Made by a program: the position numbers and the translations under genes. Shown piece by piece: positions 1-11,528 of a DNA stretch of 64,000 nt (its first letter is position 1; each line of letters starts with the position of its first letter). The DNA is from JAJYSO01 sp964579505 (GTDB lineage: Bacteria; Bacteroidota; Bacteroidia; Flavobacteriales; Flavobacteriaceae): NCBI GenBank assembly GCA_964579505.1, contig CAZOGC010000013.1, positions 4,808-68,807 of the forward strand, read 5' to 3'. Under the pieces are notes generated by a model. The model was given only the letters and a program-made list of their open reading frames with translations, did no database searches and was not told the origin of the DNA.

Positions 1-1
1 G

Positions 2-562
2 GGACAAGTAGTGGGGCAAATTATGACAGATGAAAATGGCTACTATAAAACTGAAATAGAACGTTTTCAAACCTATGCTATACGGGCAGAAAAGCAAGAT
101 TATGATACCGATGAAAAAATGTCTAAACCGGGTTTAGCCCACCAGCGTATAGACTTTCAACTCAAACGCAACCGCGTGGCTTTAATGCCGGGTATGGATT
201 TAGCTAAAATACTTAATATTCCGCGTATTTATTTTGATTTTGATAAGTACAATATCCGTAAACCCGATGCGACTCGCGATTTAGCAAAAGTGTATGAGGT
301 GCTTGTAGAATACCCTAACCTGCGTTTAAAAATTCGCTCTCATACCGATAGTCGTGGTAGCGATGCTTATAACCAAGCCTTATCTCAACGCCGTGCTAAA
401 TCAACCAAAGCTTGGTTAGTTAAGCAAGGTATCAATGCCAATCGTTTAGAAACAGAAGGTGTTGGCGAAAGAGAAATTACCAATGGTTGTACCAATGGCG
501 TACCGTGTACAAAAGCGCAACACCAAGCTAATCGTCGATCTGAGTTTATAGTGATTGAATAA
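2..562 (+). CDS. OmpA-family envelope protein, C-terminal part (5' end outside window)
   Basis: The reading frame is open to the left edge, so this is the C-terminal part of a longer protein; the GTG at 11 is probably not the real start. The first ~45 residues look like the end of a carboxypeptidase-regulatory/CnaB-like domain (GYYKTEIE...YAIRAEKQDY). An OmpA peptidoglycan-binding domain follows, with IYFDFDKYNIR, the HTDSRGSDAYNQALSQRRA motif carrying the Asp and Arg that contact diaminopimelate, and a terminal NRRSEF. In Bacteroidota this pairing often ends a TPR/PD40-repeat protein in the outer membrane, some of which belong to the type IX secretion and gliding machinery. That wider role is inference because the N-terminus is missing. 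Confidence 0.85.
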   Translation, partial: GQVVGQIMTDENGYYKTEIERFQTYAIRAEKQDYDTDEKMSKPGLAHQRIDFQLKRNRVALMPGMDLAKILNIPRIYFDFDKYNIRKPDATRDLAKVYEVLVEYPNLRLKIRSHTDSRGSDAYNQALSQRRAKSTKAWLVKQGINANRLETEGVGEREITNGCTNGVPCTKAQHQANRRSEFIVIE

Positions 563-673
563 GAAGAGACTAAACTTAATTGCAAGCCCCTGATGAGGAC
601 TCATGGGCACAAAAAAGCTCGGCCTCATTTTAAGAGGGGTGGTAAATAGTTATTAAGTTACAAACAGATTATT

Positions 674-1096
674 ATGGCTAAAAAAGCACAAACAAAATCC
701 GGGTATTTAATAATGTTATTAAGTAGCCTATTACTAGGGCTTGTGGGAATAAGTTTGGTTTTTGCTCCACAAGAAATTGCTACTGTACTGCAATTTTCAA
801 TACATCCTCCTTTTTTGTCCCAGCTTTTAGGAGGGTTATATTTTTCTTTGGGCGTTTTAAATTGGATGACTAAAAATAGTATTGTTGGTGGAATTTACAA
901 TCGCCCCATAGTAATAACCAATTTAACTCAATTTCTTATTGGGGGATTAGTTATTATAAAAGAGGTGGTACTTGTAAAAAATGATAATATTTTGTTCTTG
1001 TGGATTTTTGGAGTTTTTTACTGGGTATTTATTTTTTGGTTTGCTCACGTTCTATTCAATGATCCATTCAAGAATTCAAGGATATATTTTCATTAA
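674..1096 (+). CDS. small four-helix membrane protein, unrecognised family
   Basis: A 140-residue protein with four hydrophobic segments at about residues 12-32, 47-65, 80-100 and 107-128. The loops are short and there is no signal peptide or catalytic motif. I do not recognise the family. A paralogue lies at 7615-8012 on the opposite strand and shares blocks such as LLLG.VGISL.FAPQEIA, GGIYNRP and LWIFGVFYW; that copy is broken by a frameshift. It sits 111 bp after the OmpA-domain gene, so it may be in a separate transcript. Its function is unknown; an integral inner-membrane location is likely. Confidence 0.7.
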   Translation: MAKKAQTKSGYLIMLLSSLLLGLVGISLVFAPQEIATVLQFSIHPPFLSQLLGGLYFSLGVLNWMTKNSIVGGIYNRPIVITNLTQFLIGGLVIIKEVVLVKNDNILFLWIFGVFYWVFIFWFAHVLFNDPFKNSRIYFH

Positions 1097-1299
1097 ATGA
1101 CTAACTATAGACGTTCCTTCTTTAACAAAGATTTCTTAAATTAAAATCCGTGGCGCATTATAAAAAATGATAAAGCGCATTGAAGCTTTGTTTTCCCAAC
1201 TATGCGATCAATTTATGATTCAAAGAAATTATGCAAAGATGTTTCAGGGTTTTAAACTCTTGAAGAGTTAGATATACCATGTGATTTTCCGCTTGTTAA

Positions 1300-1440
1300 T
1301 AAGCCTCTTGTCACGCAGAGCCCGTCGAAGCGCGACAGGAATAAAACACTTTGTGTTTCGACAAGCCTACAACAGGCAGGTAAACTCAGAATAACGCTAT
1401 CATTTGTCAATAAAAGGCTTGTCATGTTGACCTAATTATG
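1300..1440. repeat. dispersed intergenic repeat, copy A, in the 1097-1576 gap
   Basis: The roughly 480-bp gap between two genes holds no convincing reading frame. At 1352-1400 it carries a unit reading TTTGTGTTTCGACAAGCC, then GGCAGGTAAACTCAGAAT. Related units occur at 5391-5480 (same orientation) and at 14355-14455 (inverted). A shorter piece, AAAGGCTTGTCATGTTGACC, follows near 1416. This looks like a non-coding dispersed repeat family; its function is unknown. Confidence 0.6.
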
Positions 1441-1547
1441 AGGCATATAAGCTTTGTTGTAAACCTAGATAGAAGCGATAACCTTCTTGTTGGTAGGGAT
1501 TGGAGTGACTAATTTTATCGGTTCATGTTTTCCGTTTATTTTTACTG

Positions 1548-1555
1548 TATCTTTG
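1548..1555 (+). promoter_or_regulatory. -7 promoter element for the UPF0182 gene
   Basis: TATCTTTG matches the Bacteroidota consensus TAnnTTTG and lies 21 bp before the ATG at 1577. It supports that start over the in-frame codon at 1487, which would lie upstream of the promoter. Confidence 0.5.
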
Positions 1556-1576
1556 AATGTATTAAAAAAATGGGGT

Positions 1577-4315
1577 ATGGCTTATTCAAAACGAACCAAA
1601 CGGAAAATCTTTTTATGGGTAGGAGGCATTATTCTCTTCCTGCTTTTTTTCTCTACCGGGATTCATTGGATAGTGAAATGGGATTGGTTAGCTCATTTAG
1701 GATATGCCCCTGTTTTTTGGAAAATTAAAGGTACCGAGCTGTTATTGTTTGCCGTTGCCTTAGTAGTGGCACTGCTTTATTTGATTCCTAATATGCGGTG
1801 GTTGAGTAAAAATGTGTCTTTTATTCGTATAGATTTGTCCGAACCTCCATTTGACCAAGTGGGCATAAAGTATATTAATGAAAAACAAATACGTGTTGTT
1901 ACTTACATTTTTGCTGCCTTACTCGGGTTTATTTTTGCTTCTTCGTTTTATGCAAAATGGGAGGAATGGTTTCGATTTTTATACCGGCAGCCGTTTCACC
2001 AATCAGAACCTGTATTTGGACACGATATAAGTTTTTACGTCTTTCAGTTACCCTTTTTAGAGACCGTTCAAAACAATCTTACCTTTTTGGTTTTTGTGGT
2101 TACTTTATTCACGTTTATTGTGTACGCGGCCAAAGGAAAAATTTCTTTACAAACCTTAAGGCAAGGTAAAAATGGAAAAGTTTCTTCGGCATTAAAACAC
2201 CTTAGCTATAATTTAGGCGGGTGGTTTATATTACTGGGAGCGGGTTATTTTTTAGACCGATACCAATTATTATTTGACCATAAAGGAGTGGTGCAGGGCG
2301 CTGGTTATACAGCTGTACACATAAACTTACCGGTTATATTCATTATGATGATTTTGTGCTGGGCAATGGCACTCTTTACGTTTTATCAAGTGCGTAAAAT
2401 CAGGCTCAAAAAAATGGTTTGGGGTGCTGTTTTGTTACTGGGAATAGGCATTATAGGTCAAGCTATTTTACCCGGAATTGTGCGGTCATATATAGTAAAA
2501 CCCAATGAGTTAAAATTAGAAAAACCATATTTAAAAACCAATATTGCTTTAACGCGCAAAGCCTACGGCCTAGACCATTTTGAGGTGACGAACTACAATG
2601 CCTTAGATTCTGTAAACTATACCCAAGTACAGAACAATATACAAACAATAGATAACATTCGGTTATGGGATCCTCGGTTGCTTATTCACACCTATCGGCA
2701 ACTGCAAGAAATCAGACTGTATTATAATTTTCCCTCAGTAAGTTTAGATCGGTATCATACTAATTTAGGTTACCAACAAATGATGCTTTCTGCACGCGAG
2801 TTAAATTTGGCTCAGTTACCTAGAAATGCGCAGACGTGGGTTAATCGGCATTTGCAGTACACCCATGGGTATGGAATTGCAATGAGCCCGGTTACTAAAA
2901 CCAATGAAGAGGGTGGCCCCAAATTGTTAATTAAGGATTTACCACCGGTATCAACTATCAATATAAAGCTAACCCAACCGGCTATTTATTACGGTGAAGG
3001 TAAATCGACATACAAGTTGGTTAATACAAAGGTTAAAGAGTTAGATTACCCCAAAGGAAAAAATAACGTTTACACGCATTATCAGGGAACCGGCGGGGTG
3101 CCTGTTGATGGGTTTTTTAGAAAAATTGTTTATGCTTCTTTCCTCAGTGATTATAATATTTTATTGACAGATTATATTCAACCGGGTACGCGGTTGCAGT
3201 TTTGGCAAAATATTCATACCCGAATTCACCAAATAGCACCTTTTTTAATTATGAAAGATAAACCGTATTTGGTAGTAGCTAACGGAAAACTATATTGGAT
3301 TCAAGATACCTTTACCCATTCAGGAAACTACCCGTATTCACAACCGTATTATAAAAAATATAATTACATACGCAATGCCGTAAAAGTGGTAGTTGATGCG
3401 TATAATGGTAGCGTACAGTTTTATGTTTCAGATGCGGCAGACCCTATTATACAAGCCTACCAGAAGATTTTTCCGAAGTTGTTTAAGCCAATGCATGAAA
3501 TGCCCAAAATTTTACAACAGCACATCCGGTATCCTGAGTTTTTGTTTAAGGTACAAATGGAAATTTACAATACGTATCACATGACAAATGTGCACACTTT
3601 CTATAACAAAGAAGATCTGTGGGGGCGGCCTAACAGTAAGTATGCCGGGCAGCAAATTTTAATGGATCCATACTATATACTCAGCAAATTGCCTGACCAA
3701 AAGCAGTTACAGTATTTACTTATTAGTCCGTTAACGCCACACAACCGAGATAATATGATTTCGTGGATGGCGGCTGAATCCGATTTTCCCAATTATGGAA
3801 AAGTACACGTATATGAGTTGCCCAAAAGTCGGCTGTTTTTAGGACCAGCACAAATTGAAGCTAAAATTGATCAGAATACGGATATTTCTCGGTTGATTTC
3901 CCTTTGGGACCAACACGGATCTAACGTAGTGCGCGGTAATTTAATGGTAATACCGTTAGATGAATCTTTTCTTTATGTAGAACCGGTATTCTTAATTGCC
4001 GAAGGGGTTAATATTCCACAACTTAAACGTGTTATTGTTACCGATGGAGAGCAAGTTATTATGCGCCCAACGATTCATCAGGCCATTAATACACTTTTTC
4101 ATAAAAAACCTACACAGCAGATTGTAAACCAACCGGTAGTAAGTGATTCTGCAAAAATAACGTCACCGGCCATTTCTACAAAAGACACGCGGAAATTACG
4201 AAATTTAGAAGAGCTGTGGAAAAATCTACAACACGCCTTAGAAAAACAAAAATGGACACAATTTGGTCAGCAAATGCAAAAGATAGATTCCTTACTCCAA
4301 AACGGGGTAGAGTAG
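1577..4315 (+). CDS. UPF0182 family large membrane protein
   Basis: The 912-residue product has about seven transmembrane helices in the first ~310 residues. A large extracytoplasmic domain follows, with UPF0182 signatures such as YIVKPNEL..E.PYL..NI..TR.AYGL, VYTHYQGTGGVPV and the GPAQIEAKI.Q stretch near the end. The ATG at 1577 (MAYSKRTKRK) gives a normal N-terminus just before the first helix and has a -7 element upstream; the longer form from 1487 adds 30 atypical residues. The last ~60 residues (KLRNLEELWKNLQHALEKQKW) look like a short coiled segment, as in actinobacterial homologues. The biochemical function of the family is unknown. It is followed 44 bp later by a separately promoted DUF3078 gene. 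Confidence 0.85.
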   Translation: MAYSKRTKRKIFLWVGGIILFLLFFSTGIHWIVKWDWLAHLGYAPVFWKIKGTELLLFAVALVVALLYLIPNMRWLSKNVSFIRIDLSEPPFDQVGIKYINEKQIRVVTYIFAALLGFIFASSFYAKWEEWFRFLYRQPFHQSEPVFGHDISFYVFQLPFLETVQNNLTFLVFVVTLFTFIVYAAKGKISLQTLRQGKNGKVSSALKHLSYNLGGWFILLGAGYFLDRYQLLFDHKGVVQGAGYTAVHINLPVIFIMMILCWAMALFTFYQVRKIRLKKMVWGAVLLLGIGIIGQAILPGIVRSYIVKPNELKLEKPYLKTNIALTRKAYGLDHFEVTNYNALDSVNYTQVQNNIQTIDNIRLWDPRLLIHTYRQLQEIRLYYNFPSVSLDRYHTNLGYQQMMLSARELNLAQLPRNAQTWVNRHLQYTHGYGIAMSPVTKTNEEGGPKLLIKDLPPVSTINIKLTQPAIYYGEGKSTYKLVNTKVKELDYPKGKNNVYTHYQGTGGVPVDGFFRKIVYASFLSDYNILLTDYIQPGTRLQFWQNIHTRIHQIAPFLIMKDKPYLVVANGKLYWIQDTFTHSGNYPYSQPYYKKYNYIRNAVKVVVDAYNGSVQFYVSDAADPIIQAYQKIFPKLFKPMHEMPKILQQHIRYPEFLFKVQMEIYNTYHMTNVHTFYNKEDLWGRPNSKYAGQQILMDPYYILSKLPDQKQLQYLLISPLTPHNRDNMISWMAAESDFPNYGKVHVYELPKSRLFLGPAQIEAKIDQNTDISRLISLWDQHGSNVVRGNLMVIPLDESFLYVEPVFLIAEGVNIPQLKRVIVTDGEQVIMRPTIHQAINTLFHKKPTQQIVNQPVVSDSAKITSPAISTKDTRKLRNLEELWKNLQHALEKQKWTQFGQQMQKIDSLLQNGVE

Positions 4316-4330
4316 AAGTACAAATAATTT

Positions 4331-4338
4331 TATATTTG
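4331..4338 (+). promoter_or_regulatory. -7 promoter element for the DUF3078 gene
   Basis: TATATTTG matches TAnnTTTG exactly, 21 bp before the ATG at 4360. No clear -33 TTG was seen at the expected distance. Confidence 0.45.
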
Positions 4339-4359
4339 TCGTTCTAAAAAAAATCTATC

Positions 4360-5292
4360 ATGAAAAAAATTGCTATTGTTTTAATTTTATTACTAGTTAG
4401 TTATTCTTCTTTTGCGCAAGAAAAAAAAGAAGACGATAAACCCAAAGAGGGGTGGACTTTTTTGGGAGATTTTTCGGTTATGTTTAGTCAAGCAGCCTTT
4501 AACAACGATTGGCAGTCCGGAGGAACCTCAAACTACGCCGGAGACATTTCATTAGAATATCACGCCAATTATAAAAAAGACCGATTGAGCTGGGATAATG
4601 CCTTTTTAGGTGCTTACGGGTTGGCAAAAACCAAAGGAGATGATTTTTTACGCAAAACAAATGACAAACTAGAGTTGCATTCTGTTTTGGGGTATCAGCT
4701 TAAAAATAGTGAACATTGGTACTATTCTTTCTTCGCAGATTTTACCAGTCAGTTTGCTAAAGGATATGAATATACAGACGATGTGCCGGTTATAGATCCG
4801 GTTACCGGAAATGTAATTGGCACCGAAACGGTTCGAGAAGAAACCACTCATTTTCTTTCTCCCGGATATTTAAAATTTGGTCCGGGTATTTTGTATAAAA
4901 ACGGAGAATTATTAAAAATGAATATTGCTCCATTAACCTCTCGTTTTATATTTGTAGACGATAGGTTTACCACTGTTCCCGGGTATGTTGATGGGGATTA
5001 TTATGGGGTTGACCAAGGAAAAAGTACACGCTTTGAGTTTGGTGCTTCTATAGATATTTTCTCAACCATTCCGGTGATGGAAAATGTTTCTATAAAAAAC
5101 AACTTACACTTGTATGCTAACTATTTAGAAGATCCACAAAATGTAGATATAGATTATACCATGAAGCTAGATATGAAAATTAATAAGTTTCTTTCTGCAA
5201 ACTTTGTTTTTCAAGCCGTGTATGATGATAATGCCGTGGCCGCCTTTCAAATTAGAGAGGTGTTAGGGGTTGGATTTAATTACAAATTGTAA
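4360..5292 (+). CDS. DUF3078 outer-membrane beta-barrel-like protein
   Basis: The 310-residue protein has a clear signal peptide (MKKIAIVLILLLVSYSSFAQ, cut after about residue 19). The mature part begins with a charged linker and then the DUF3078 signature GWTFLGDFSVMFSQAAFNNDWQSGG. Alternating hydrophobic and polar strands run through the rest and the chain ends with an aromatic-rich strand (VGFNYKL), as in outer-membrane beta-barrels. Bacteroidota encode many members of this family; the function is not established. It has its own promoter at 4331 and a strong terminator at 5349-5381, so it is likely monocistronic. Confidence 0.85.
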   Translation: MKKIAIVLILLLVSYSSFAQEKKEDDKPKEGWTFLGDFSVMFSQAAFNNDWQSGGTSNYAGDISLEYHANYKKDRLSWDNAFLGAYGLAKTKGDDFLRKTNDKLELHSVLGYQLKNSEHWYYSFFADFTSQFAKGYEYTDDVPVIDPVTGNVIGTETVREETTHFLSPGYLKFGPGILYKNGELLKMNIAPLTSRFIFVDDRFTTVPGYVDGDYYGVDQGKSTRFEFGASIDIFSTIPVMENVSIKNNLHLYANYLEDPQNVDIDYTMKLDMKINKFLSANFVFQAVYDDNAVAAFQIREVLGVGFNYKL

Positions 5293-5348
5293 ATTTTGGT
5301 ATATACGGAAAGGATACCATAAAACGTATAACCTGAACCGTTAGATGC

Positions 5349-5389
5349 AAACCTTCAAGGTCTTGAAAACCTTGAAGGTTTTATTTTGT
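5349..5389 (+). terminator. intrinsic terminator after the DUF3078 gene
   Basis: There is a perfect 13-bp stem (5349-5361 with 5369-5381), a 7-nt loop and then a T-rich tail TTTTATTTTG. It lies 57 bp after the stop codon. Confidence 0.75.
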
Positions 5390-5390
5390 A

Positions 5391-5490
5391 CGATAGGCTC
5401 GCCAAAGTGTGATAAAAATAAACCGCCCTTTGTGTGTTTCGACAGGCCTGCCGATAGGTAAATTCGGAATGACACAGCGGGTTGTGAAGA
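5391..5490. repeat. dispersed intergenic repeat, copy B
   Basis: It contains TTTGTGTGTTTCGACAGG, CCTGCCGATAGGTAAATTCGGAATGAC, the same unit as near 1352-1400 with substitutions. It fills the space between two facing terminators and contains no gene. Confidence 0.55.
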
Positions 5491-5500
5491 GACAAGAATA

Positions 5501-5522
5501 AAAAAAAGCTGAAACAAATGCT

Positions 5523-5541
<19 letters not shown>
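5501..5541 (-). terminator. uvrB terminator overlapping the end of the gene
   Basis: Read on the minus strand, a 9-bp perfect stem (541-533 with 515-507 of the 5.xx kb region) is followed by at least seven U residues. The upstream arm lies inside the last codons of uvrB (stop at 5523-5525), so the hairpin includes the stop codon in its loop. Confidence 0.65.
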
Positions 5542-7529
<1,988 letters not shown>

Positions 7530-7535
7530 AGCTTA

Positions 7536-7543
7536 CAAAACTA
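7536..7543 (-). promoter_or_regulatory. -7 promoter element for uvrB
   Basis: On the minus strand this reads TAGTTTTG, an exact TAnnTTTG match that ends 6 bp before the uvrB ATG. If used, the transcript would begin within a few bases of the start codon. Confidence 0.45.
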
Positions 7544-7614
7544 GCTAATTAAGTAGAAAAATCTATCCGATTTGGAGTTTCTTTACCAAAGCGCTAACGT
7601 CTATTGTGTGGCGA

Positions 7615-8012
7615 TTAATGAGTGATATATTCTTTTTTCTTCAACGGATCATTAAATAGAACAAGCGCAAACCAAAGGGTGAATAGCCAATAAAAAACAC
7701 CAAAAATCCATAAAAACAAAACAGCGGTATTTTTTAAGGATATTATGTTTATAAAGGTTAACCCGCCAATAAGAAATTGGGCCAAATTAGCTATTACCAC
7801 CGGGCGGTTGTAAATTCCACCAATGATACTTCTTTTTACCATCCAATTTAAACTCCCAACGAAAAATAGAGCCCCCCTAAAAGCTGAAATATGAACGTAG
7901 GATGCACCGAAAATTGTAGCGCATTGGCAATTTCTTGTGGGGCAAAAATCAAACTTATTCCTACAACTCCGAGTAATAAACTACTCAGCAACATTAAATA
8001 GTTAGTTTTCAT
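7615..8012 (-). pseudogene. frameshifted paralogue of the 674-1096 membrane protein
   Basis: Starting at the ATG at 8012, the frame reads MKTNYLMLLSSLLLGVVGIS and then LIFAPQEIA...LLGGLYFSLGV before a TAA at 7848-7850. The rest of the homologous protein continues in another frame (IGWMVKRSIIGGIYNRP) to a stop at 7615. Against the intact copy at 674-1096, the break is a single missing T in GTTTTAAAT, here GTTTAAAT on the coding strand (about 7848-7852). Homology covers the whole length, so this is a full gene with one deletion in a short homopolymer. A sequencing error is possible. An internal start at 7842 could still give the 75-residue C-terminal half. Confidence 0.8.
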
Positions 8013-8055
8013 TTATAGCCATTTTTTAATTATAAAACCCATTGAGTTTTTGATT

Positions 8056-8829
8056 TTAGGTAGCTGGTTTGCAACTTGTAAAAAATTTCCAATAAACCAA
8101 CCTAATTATGTAAACCGAAATACCAAATGGAATCAGAAAAAATATGATATAAGGAATTTTTTCACCAATTTCTTTAAGTAACATGGCGTTTACAACAGCA
8201 ACACCTATTATTAAAAACAGCCCTATTAAAACATAATCTAAAAACAGGTAATTTTTGCGCTGAAACAAGTTGGCGGTATAAAATAAGAAAGCAAGAGAGG
8301 TTACTATATTTAGAACTATGTTGTGTAAAAAAGAGCATAGTACAGTTAAAAGAATTAATCCCAGTGCTGCCTTTGCATACCGACCATTTGGAAATAGTTT
8401 ATAGGAAACGGAATTATTTAAACTACCCCAATCTCTTTTTAGGAGTTTGTGTATGGTATTTTTTTCGCGCATATAGGCATAAATCAAAAGCACTAAAAGA
8501 AAAAGGTTAATGATGGGGGTTAGTCCAAATCCGGCAATTATTGTAAATACTAAAATGCCAAGAGCCAAAGGAATGGCTGTAATTAAGCCAACTACAGCAT
8601 AGCGAAGGGATAATAAAAGCGCCCCTGTAATGACTTGCCATACCGCAATAACCTCCATAAAAATTACAAAAGCAGTAGAATCGAAAATCTTATGAATATC
8701 AGTTGGACCGATTAGGTTGCCGATATTTTCGGGGGCTAATTTACTCAGTCCGGCGGTTAAATAAACTGTTCCTGCGGCCAAATAGATCATTATTAGTGTA
8801 ATGTCTGTTCCGCTTATTTTCCGTTTCAT
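8056..8829 (-). CDS. DoxX/MauE-like polytopic membrane protein
   Basis: The 257-residue protein has about eight predicted helices. The first half (AAGTVYLTAGLSKL, then a loop and MEVIAVWQVITGALLL...ALGILVFTI) resembles the four-helix DoxX/MauE-type fold; the second half adds four more helices. The N-terminal GLSKL motif and following amphipathic loop are typical of that superfamily. No redox cysteine pair is evident, so a role in thiol chemistry is not supported. It is transcribed away from the TonB receptor gene (139-bp gap) in the same direction. Exact function unknown. Confidence 0.55.
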   Translation of the reverse strand: MKRKISGTDITLIMIYLAAGTVYLTAGLSKLAPENIGNLIGPTDIHKIFDSTAFVIFMEVIAVWQVITGALLLSLRYAVVGLITAIPLALGILVFTIIAGFGLTPIINLFLLVLLIYAYMREKNTIHKLLKRDWGSLNNSVSYKLFPNGRYAKAALGLILLTVLCSFLHNIVLNIVTSLAFLFYTANLFQRKNYLFLDYVLIGLFLIIGVAVVNAMLLKEIGEKIPYIIFFLIPFGISVYIIRLVYWKFFTSCKPAT

Positions 8830-8968
8830 TTTTGTAATTTTTAAGTTGTTTACTGTGGTTCTGTTCCAATAACAATCAACACCTTTATTACTTCAGAGGC
8901 ACAACAAAATTATAGTTTTTCTGTTTAGGTGAACTTAAATAATCAACACACAAAAAGTCTTAGTCTTT

Positions 8969-11467
8969 TTATTTGACAGCTCCTTGACTGTTTCCGTTTC
9001 CTTTTTGAATACGGTTTTCTTGTTGTTCAATACTAGACCCTTTGTGTTTGTTAACTTTTACTTTTTGGTTTCCAAAATTCCAAGTGAAAGTAAGATTTAC
9101 CGCACGGTCATTCAATTTAAACTGGTTGTGAAGGTGTAAGTTGCCAAAATCTGTATTGGTAGCAAATTTCATAGACTGAAAAACATCTTGCACGTTAAGT
9201 TTAATAGAGGCTCGGTTGTTCCACAACGATTTTTGTACGCCTATAGAAACCATTTTTATAGGATCTATTTTAAACGGTCCCATAATAGAAGCACCGCGAT
9301 ACATACCGGTTAATTCTGCTTTCCAACCTTGCGTTATGCGAAAGCTTTGGTAAGTGTTTAGCATAAATGAAGCGAACCCTTTGTCTAATTGAAATCCGTT
9401 GTATAGCCCTTCATATCGGTTGTAAAAAAGCTGTGCAGAGTTGTATGTACTCCACCATTTTGTTATGGTAACAGGAATACTTAAACTTAACCGAATATTA
9501 TCCATCTGGCTAATGTTGTCTTGGGTTTGGTGTATTACATGGGTAATATCGTTTTGCTGAATTACACGCGCCATAATGTCGTTTGTGTGACTATAACTCA
9601 ACACCGCGTTATAGCGTCTTTTATAGGTATAAGTTAGGGCAAATTTATTGGTGTATTCCGGTTGTAAATAAGGATTTCCGGAACGATAGGTATACTCATC
9701 AACATAAAACACAAACGGATTTAAACTCTGATAGTTTGGCCGATGAATACGACGTGTATAAGACAAACTTACTATGTTGTTTGGGTTAAATGTTTTTGAC
9801 AAGGTAATGTTAGGAAACAAATCAATATAATGTTGCTCATTAATAGAATCTGTAGTGACTTGGTTGGTTTTGATATTGGCTTGCTCTGCTCGAAAACCCA
9901 CTTTGGCACTCCAGCCTTTAGTAAATGTTTTATCTAAACTTACATAAGCAGAATTTACATTTTCTTTATAGATAAAGTGATTGGTATTTCTTAAATCATT
10001 TTCCCAACTTCCATTATTATTCAGTTCAAATTTACTGTCGTTATCTGTTTTTACAAAGCTGGTTTTTAGTCCGGCTGATAATTTATAATTGTTTTTAAAA
10101 ACCTGTGTATAATCTAATTTAGCCGCATAAATATTAATGTCATTGGGTTGTTTTCCACGTCTTTTTAGCGGGGTGCCAATCGTATTTCCTGAGGCATCTT
10201 GTGTAGAGGTTTGTATAGACTGCGGACTGGTCTGGTAAAAGTGACTGTAGTCTATATTAGCCGTTAAAGAGCTTCCTTTTTCATCTAATTTAAGGTTGTA
10301 GTGCAGGTTTCCTTGCTCGTTTTCCCAATTGTAACCATTGTGGTTTTTAGAGGTAGAAATAGAATCTAAACTACCGGAAGCATTTAAAAAATGAATAGGG
10401 CTAAAGCTGTTAAAATCGCCATTATTAAACGAGCCATTTAGTACAAATCCTATACTTTGGTTTTCATTGATTTGATAATCCATCCCCAATTGTGCGGTTT
10501 GATTATGACCTTTAATATTCATTTGACTGGATTGCGTCATAAGGCTTGTTAGTGCATTGGTGTTAGGGTCAAAAAACTGGCGGTTCATATTCATGTTAAA
10601 CTCATTGCGTTGGTGTTTGTAGTTGTAGTTCGCATAAAAACTTAATTTTTTACCACCGTAATTTACATTTACACCTCCGTTATATTTCCAAAACTGTCCG
10701 TAACCAGCCCCTAGTTTAAGGCTTCCATTCCAGCCGGTAGCTACTTTTTTCTTCATAATGATGTTAATAATACCGGCGGTTCCCTCTGCAGAATATTTTG
10801 CCGGGGGTTGATCCATCAAAGCAATTTTAGCAACAGAGCCTGCAGGAACGTTTTTTAGAAACGCTGCAAGCTGATCACCGGATAGGTGAGTAGGGCGACC
10901 ATTAATCATTACCATAACGCCACTTTTTCCATTTAAAGAAATCTTATCGTTTTGATCTACAAAAACACCAGGAGATTTTCGAAGTAAATCCATTAGCGAA
11001 TTGCCCGCACTCATACTGCTGTTTTCTACATTAACAACGGTTTGTCCGGGTTTGTATTCAATTAAGGGGCGGGTACGTGTAATAGATACCGTTTCTAGTG
11101 TGTTAGTGGTCTGTAAGATAAGGGTTGGTAAATTGATGGTAGTATGTGTTGGCCCTACCTGAAAAGGTTGACTGATAGCAGGTTTAAATCCAATTAACTG
11201 TACTTTAATATAATAATGGCCTTGTGGGATGGCTTTGATAATAAAATTCCCTAAGGAGTCTGCAGACACACTTTTTACCAAGCTAGAGTCGGTTGTTTTG
11301 TGTAGATGTACAGATAAATAAGGAATAGCTTTGCTCTGCTCATCCTGTATATGGCCGGTAATAGTTCCGAGAGCAGCGGTATTTTCTTGCGCGTTAGTTT
11401 GATGTGATACGGCAAAAAACAAGCTGAATAGAAATAGACAAAAAGAGATGTTTTTAGCAATTTTCAT
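8969..11467 (-). CDS. TonB-dependent-receptor-like outer-membrane protein with CarboxypepD-regulatory domain
   Basis: The ATG at 11467 gives MKIAKNISFCLFLFSLFFAV, a clear signal peptide ending NAQE; frames reading further upstream add 65 non-signal-like residues. The 832-residue product has a carboxypeptidase-regulatory-like domain (GTITGHIQDEQSKAIPYLSVHL, about residues 30-115), a TonB plug (LLRKSPGVFVDQNDKISLNGKSG, VMINGRPTHLSGDQL, GTAGIINIIMKKK) and a long beta-barrel of the OMP_b-brl_3 type. Such proteins import substrates or act in outer-membrane biogenesis; the ligand is unknown. The gene is divergent from a LytS/LytTR pair, and direct repeats in the shared upstream region suggest regulation by that pair. 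No SusD partner is adjacent. Confidence 0.85.
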   Translation of the reverse strand: MKIAKNISFCLFLFSLFFAVSHQTNAQENTAALGTITGHIQDEQSKAIPYLSVHLHKTTDSSLVKSVSADSLGNFIIKAIPQGHYYIKVQLIGFKPAISQPFQVGPTHTTINLPTLILQTTNTLETVSITRTRPLIEYKPGQTVVNVENSSMSAGNSLMDLLRKSPGVFVDQNDKISLNGKSGVMVMINGRPTHLSGDQLAAFLKNVPAGSVAKIALMDQPPAKYSAEGTAGIINIIMKKKVATGWNGSLKLGAGYGQFWKYNGGVNVNYGGKKLSFYANYNYKHQRNEFNMNMNRQFFDPNTNALTSLMTQSSQMNIKGHNQTAQLGMDYQINENQSIGFVLNGSFNNGDFNSFSPIHFLNASGSLDSISTSKNHNGYNWENEQGNLHYNLKLDEKGSSLTANIDYSHFYQTSPQSIQTSTQDASGNTIGTPLKRRGKQPNDINIYAAKLDYTQVFKNNYKLSAGLKTSFVKTDNDSKFELNNNGSWENDLRNTNHFIYKENVNSAYVSLDKTFTKGWSAKVGFRAEQANIKTNQVTTDSINEQHYIDLFPNITLSKTFNPNNIVSLSYTRRIHRPNYQSLNPFVFYVDEYTYRSGNPYLQPEYTNKFALTYTYKRRYNAVLSYSHTNDIMARVIQQNDITHVIHQTQDNISQMDNIRLSLSIPVTITKWWSTYNSAQLFYNRYEGLYNGFQLDKGFASFMLNTYQSFRITQGWKAELTGMYRGASIMGPFKIDPIKMVSIGVQKSLWNNRASIKLNVQDVFQSMKFATNTDFGNLHLHNQFKLNDRAVNLTFTWNFGNQKVKVNKHKGSSIEQQENRIQKGNGNSQGAVK

Positions 11468-11505
11468 GAGTACAGTTTTTATAATAAAAAATGAAAAATT
11501 CAATT

Positions 11506-11528
11506 TAAAAGATCGAGGGTATCTCGAT
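11506..11528 (-). promoter_or_regulatory. small hairpin with U-run in the receptor leader
   Basis: ATCGAG (512-517 of 11.xx kb) pairs perfectly with CTCGAT (523-528) around a 5-nt loop. On the minus strand it is followed by UUUUAAAUUG. It lies about 45-60 bp before the receptor ATG. It could be a weak attenuator or only a 5' UTR structure. Confidence 0.25.

Noticed and set aside
1487..1576. N-terminal extension of the UPF0182 protein
   Set aside because: A -7 promoter element lies inside this stretch at 1548-1555, and the ATG at 1577 gives the normal family N-terminus.
8969..11467. SusC of a polysaccharide utilisation locus
   Set aside because: No SusD-like gene or glycoside hydrolase is adjacent to this receptor or the one at 32654-35290.
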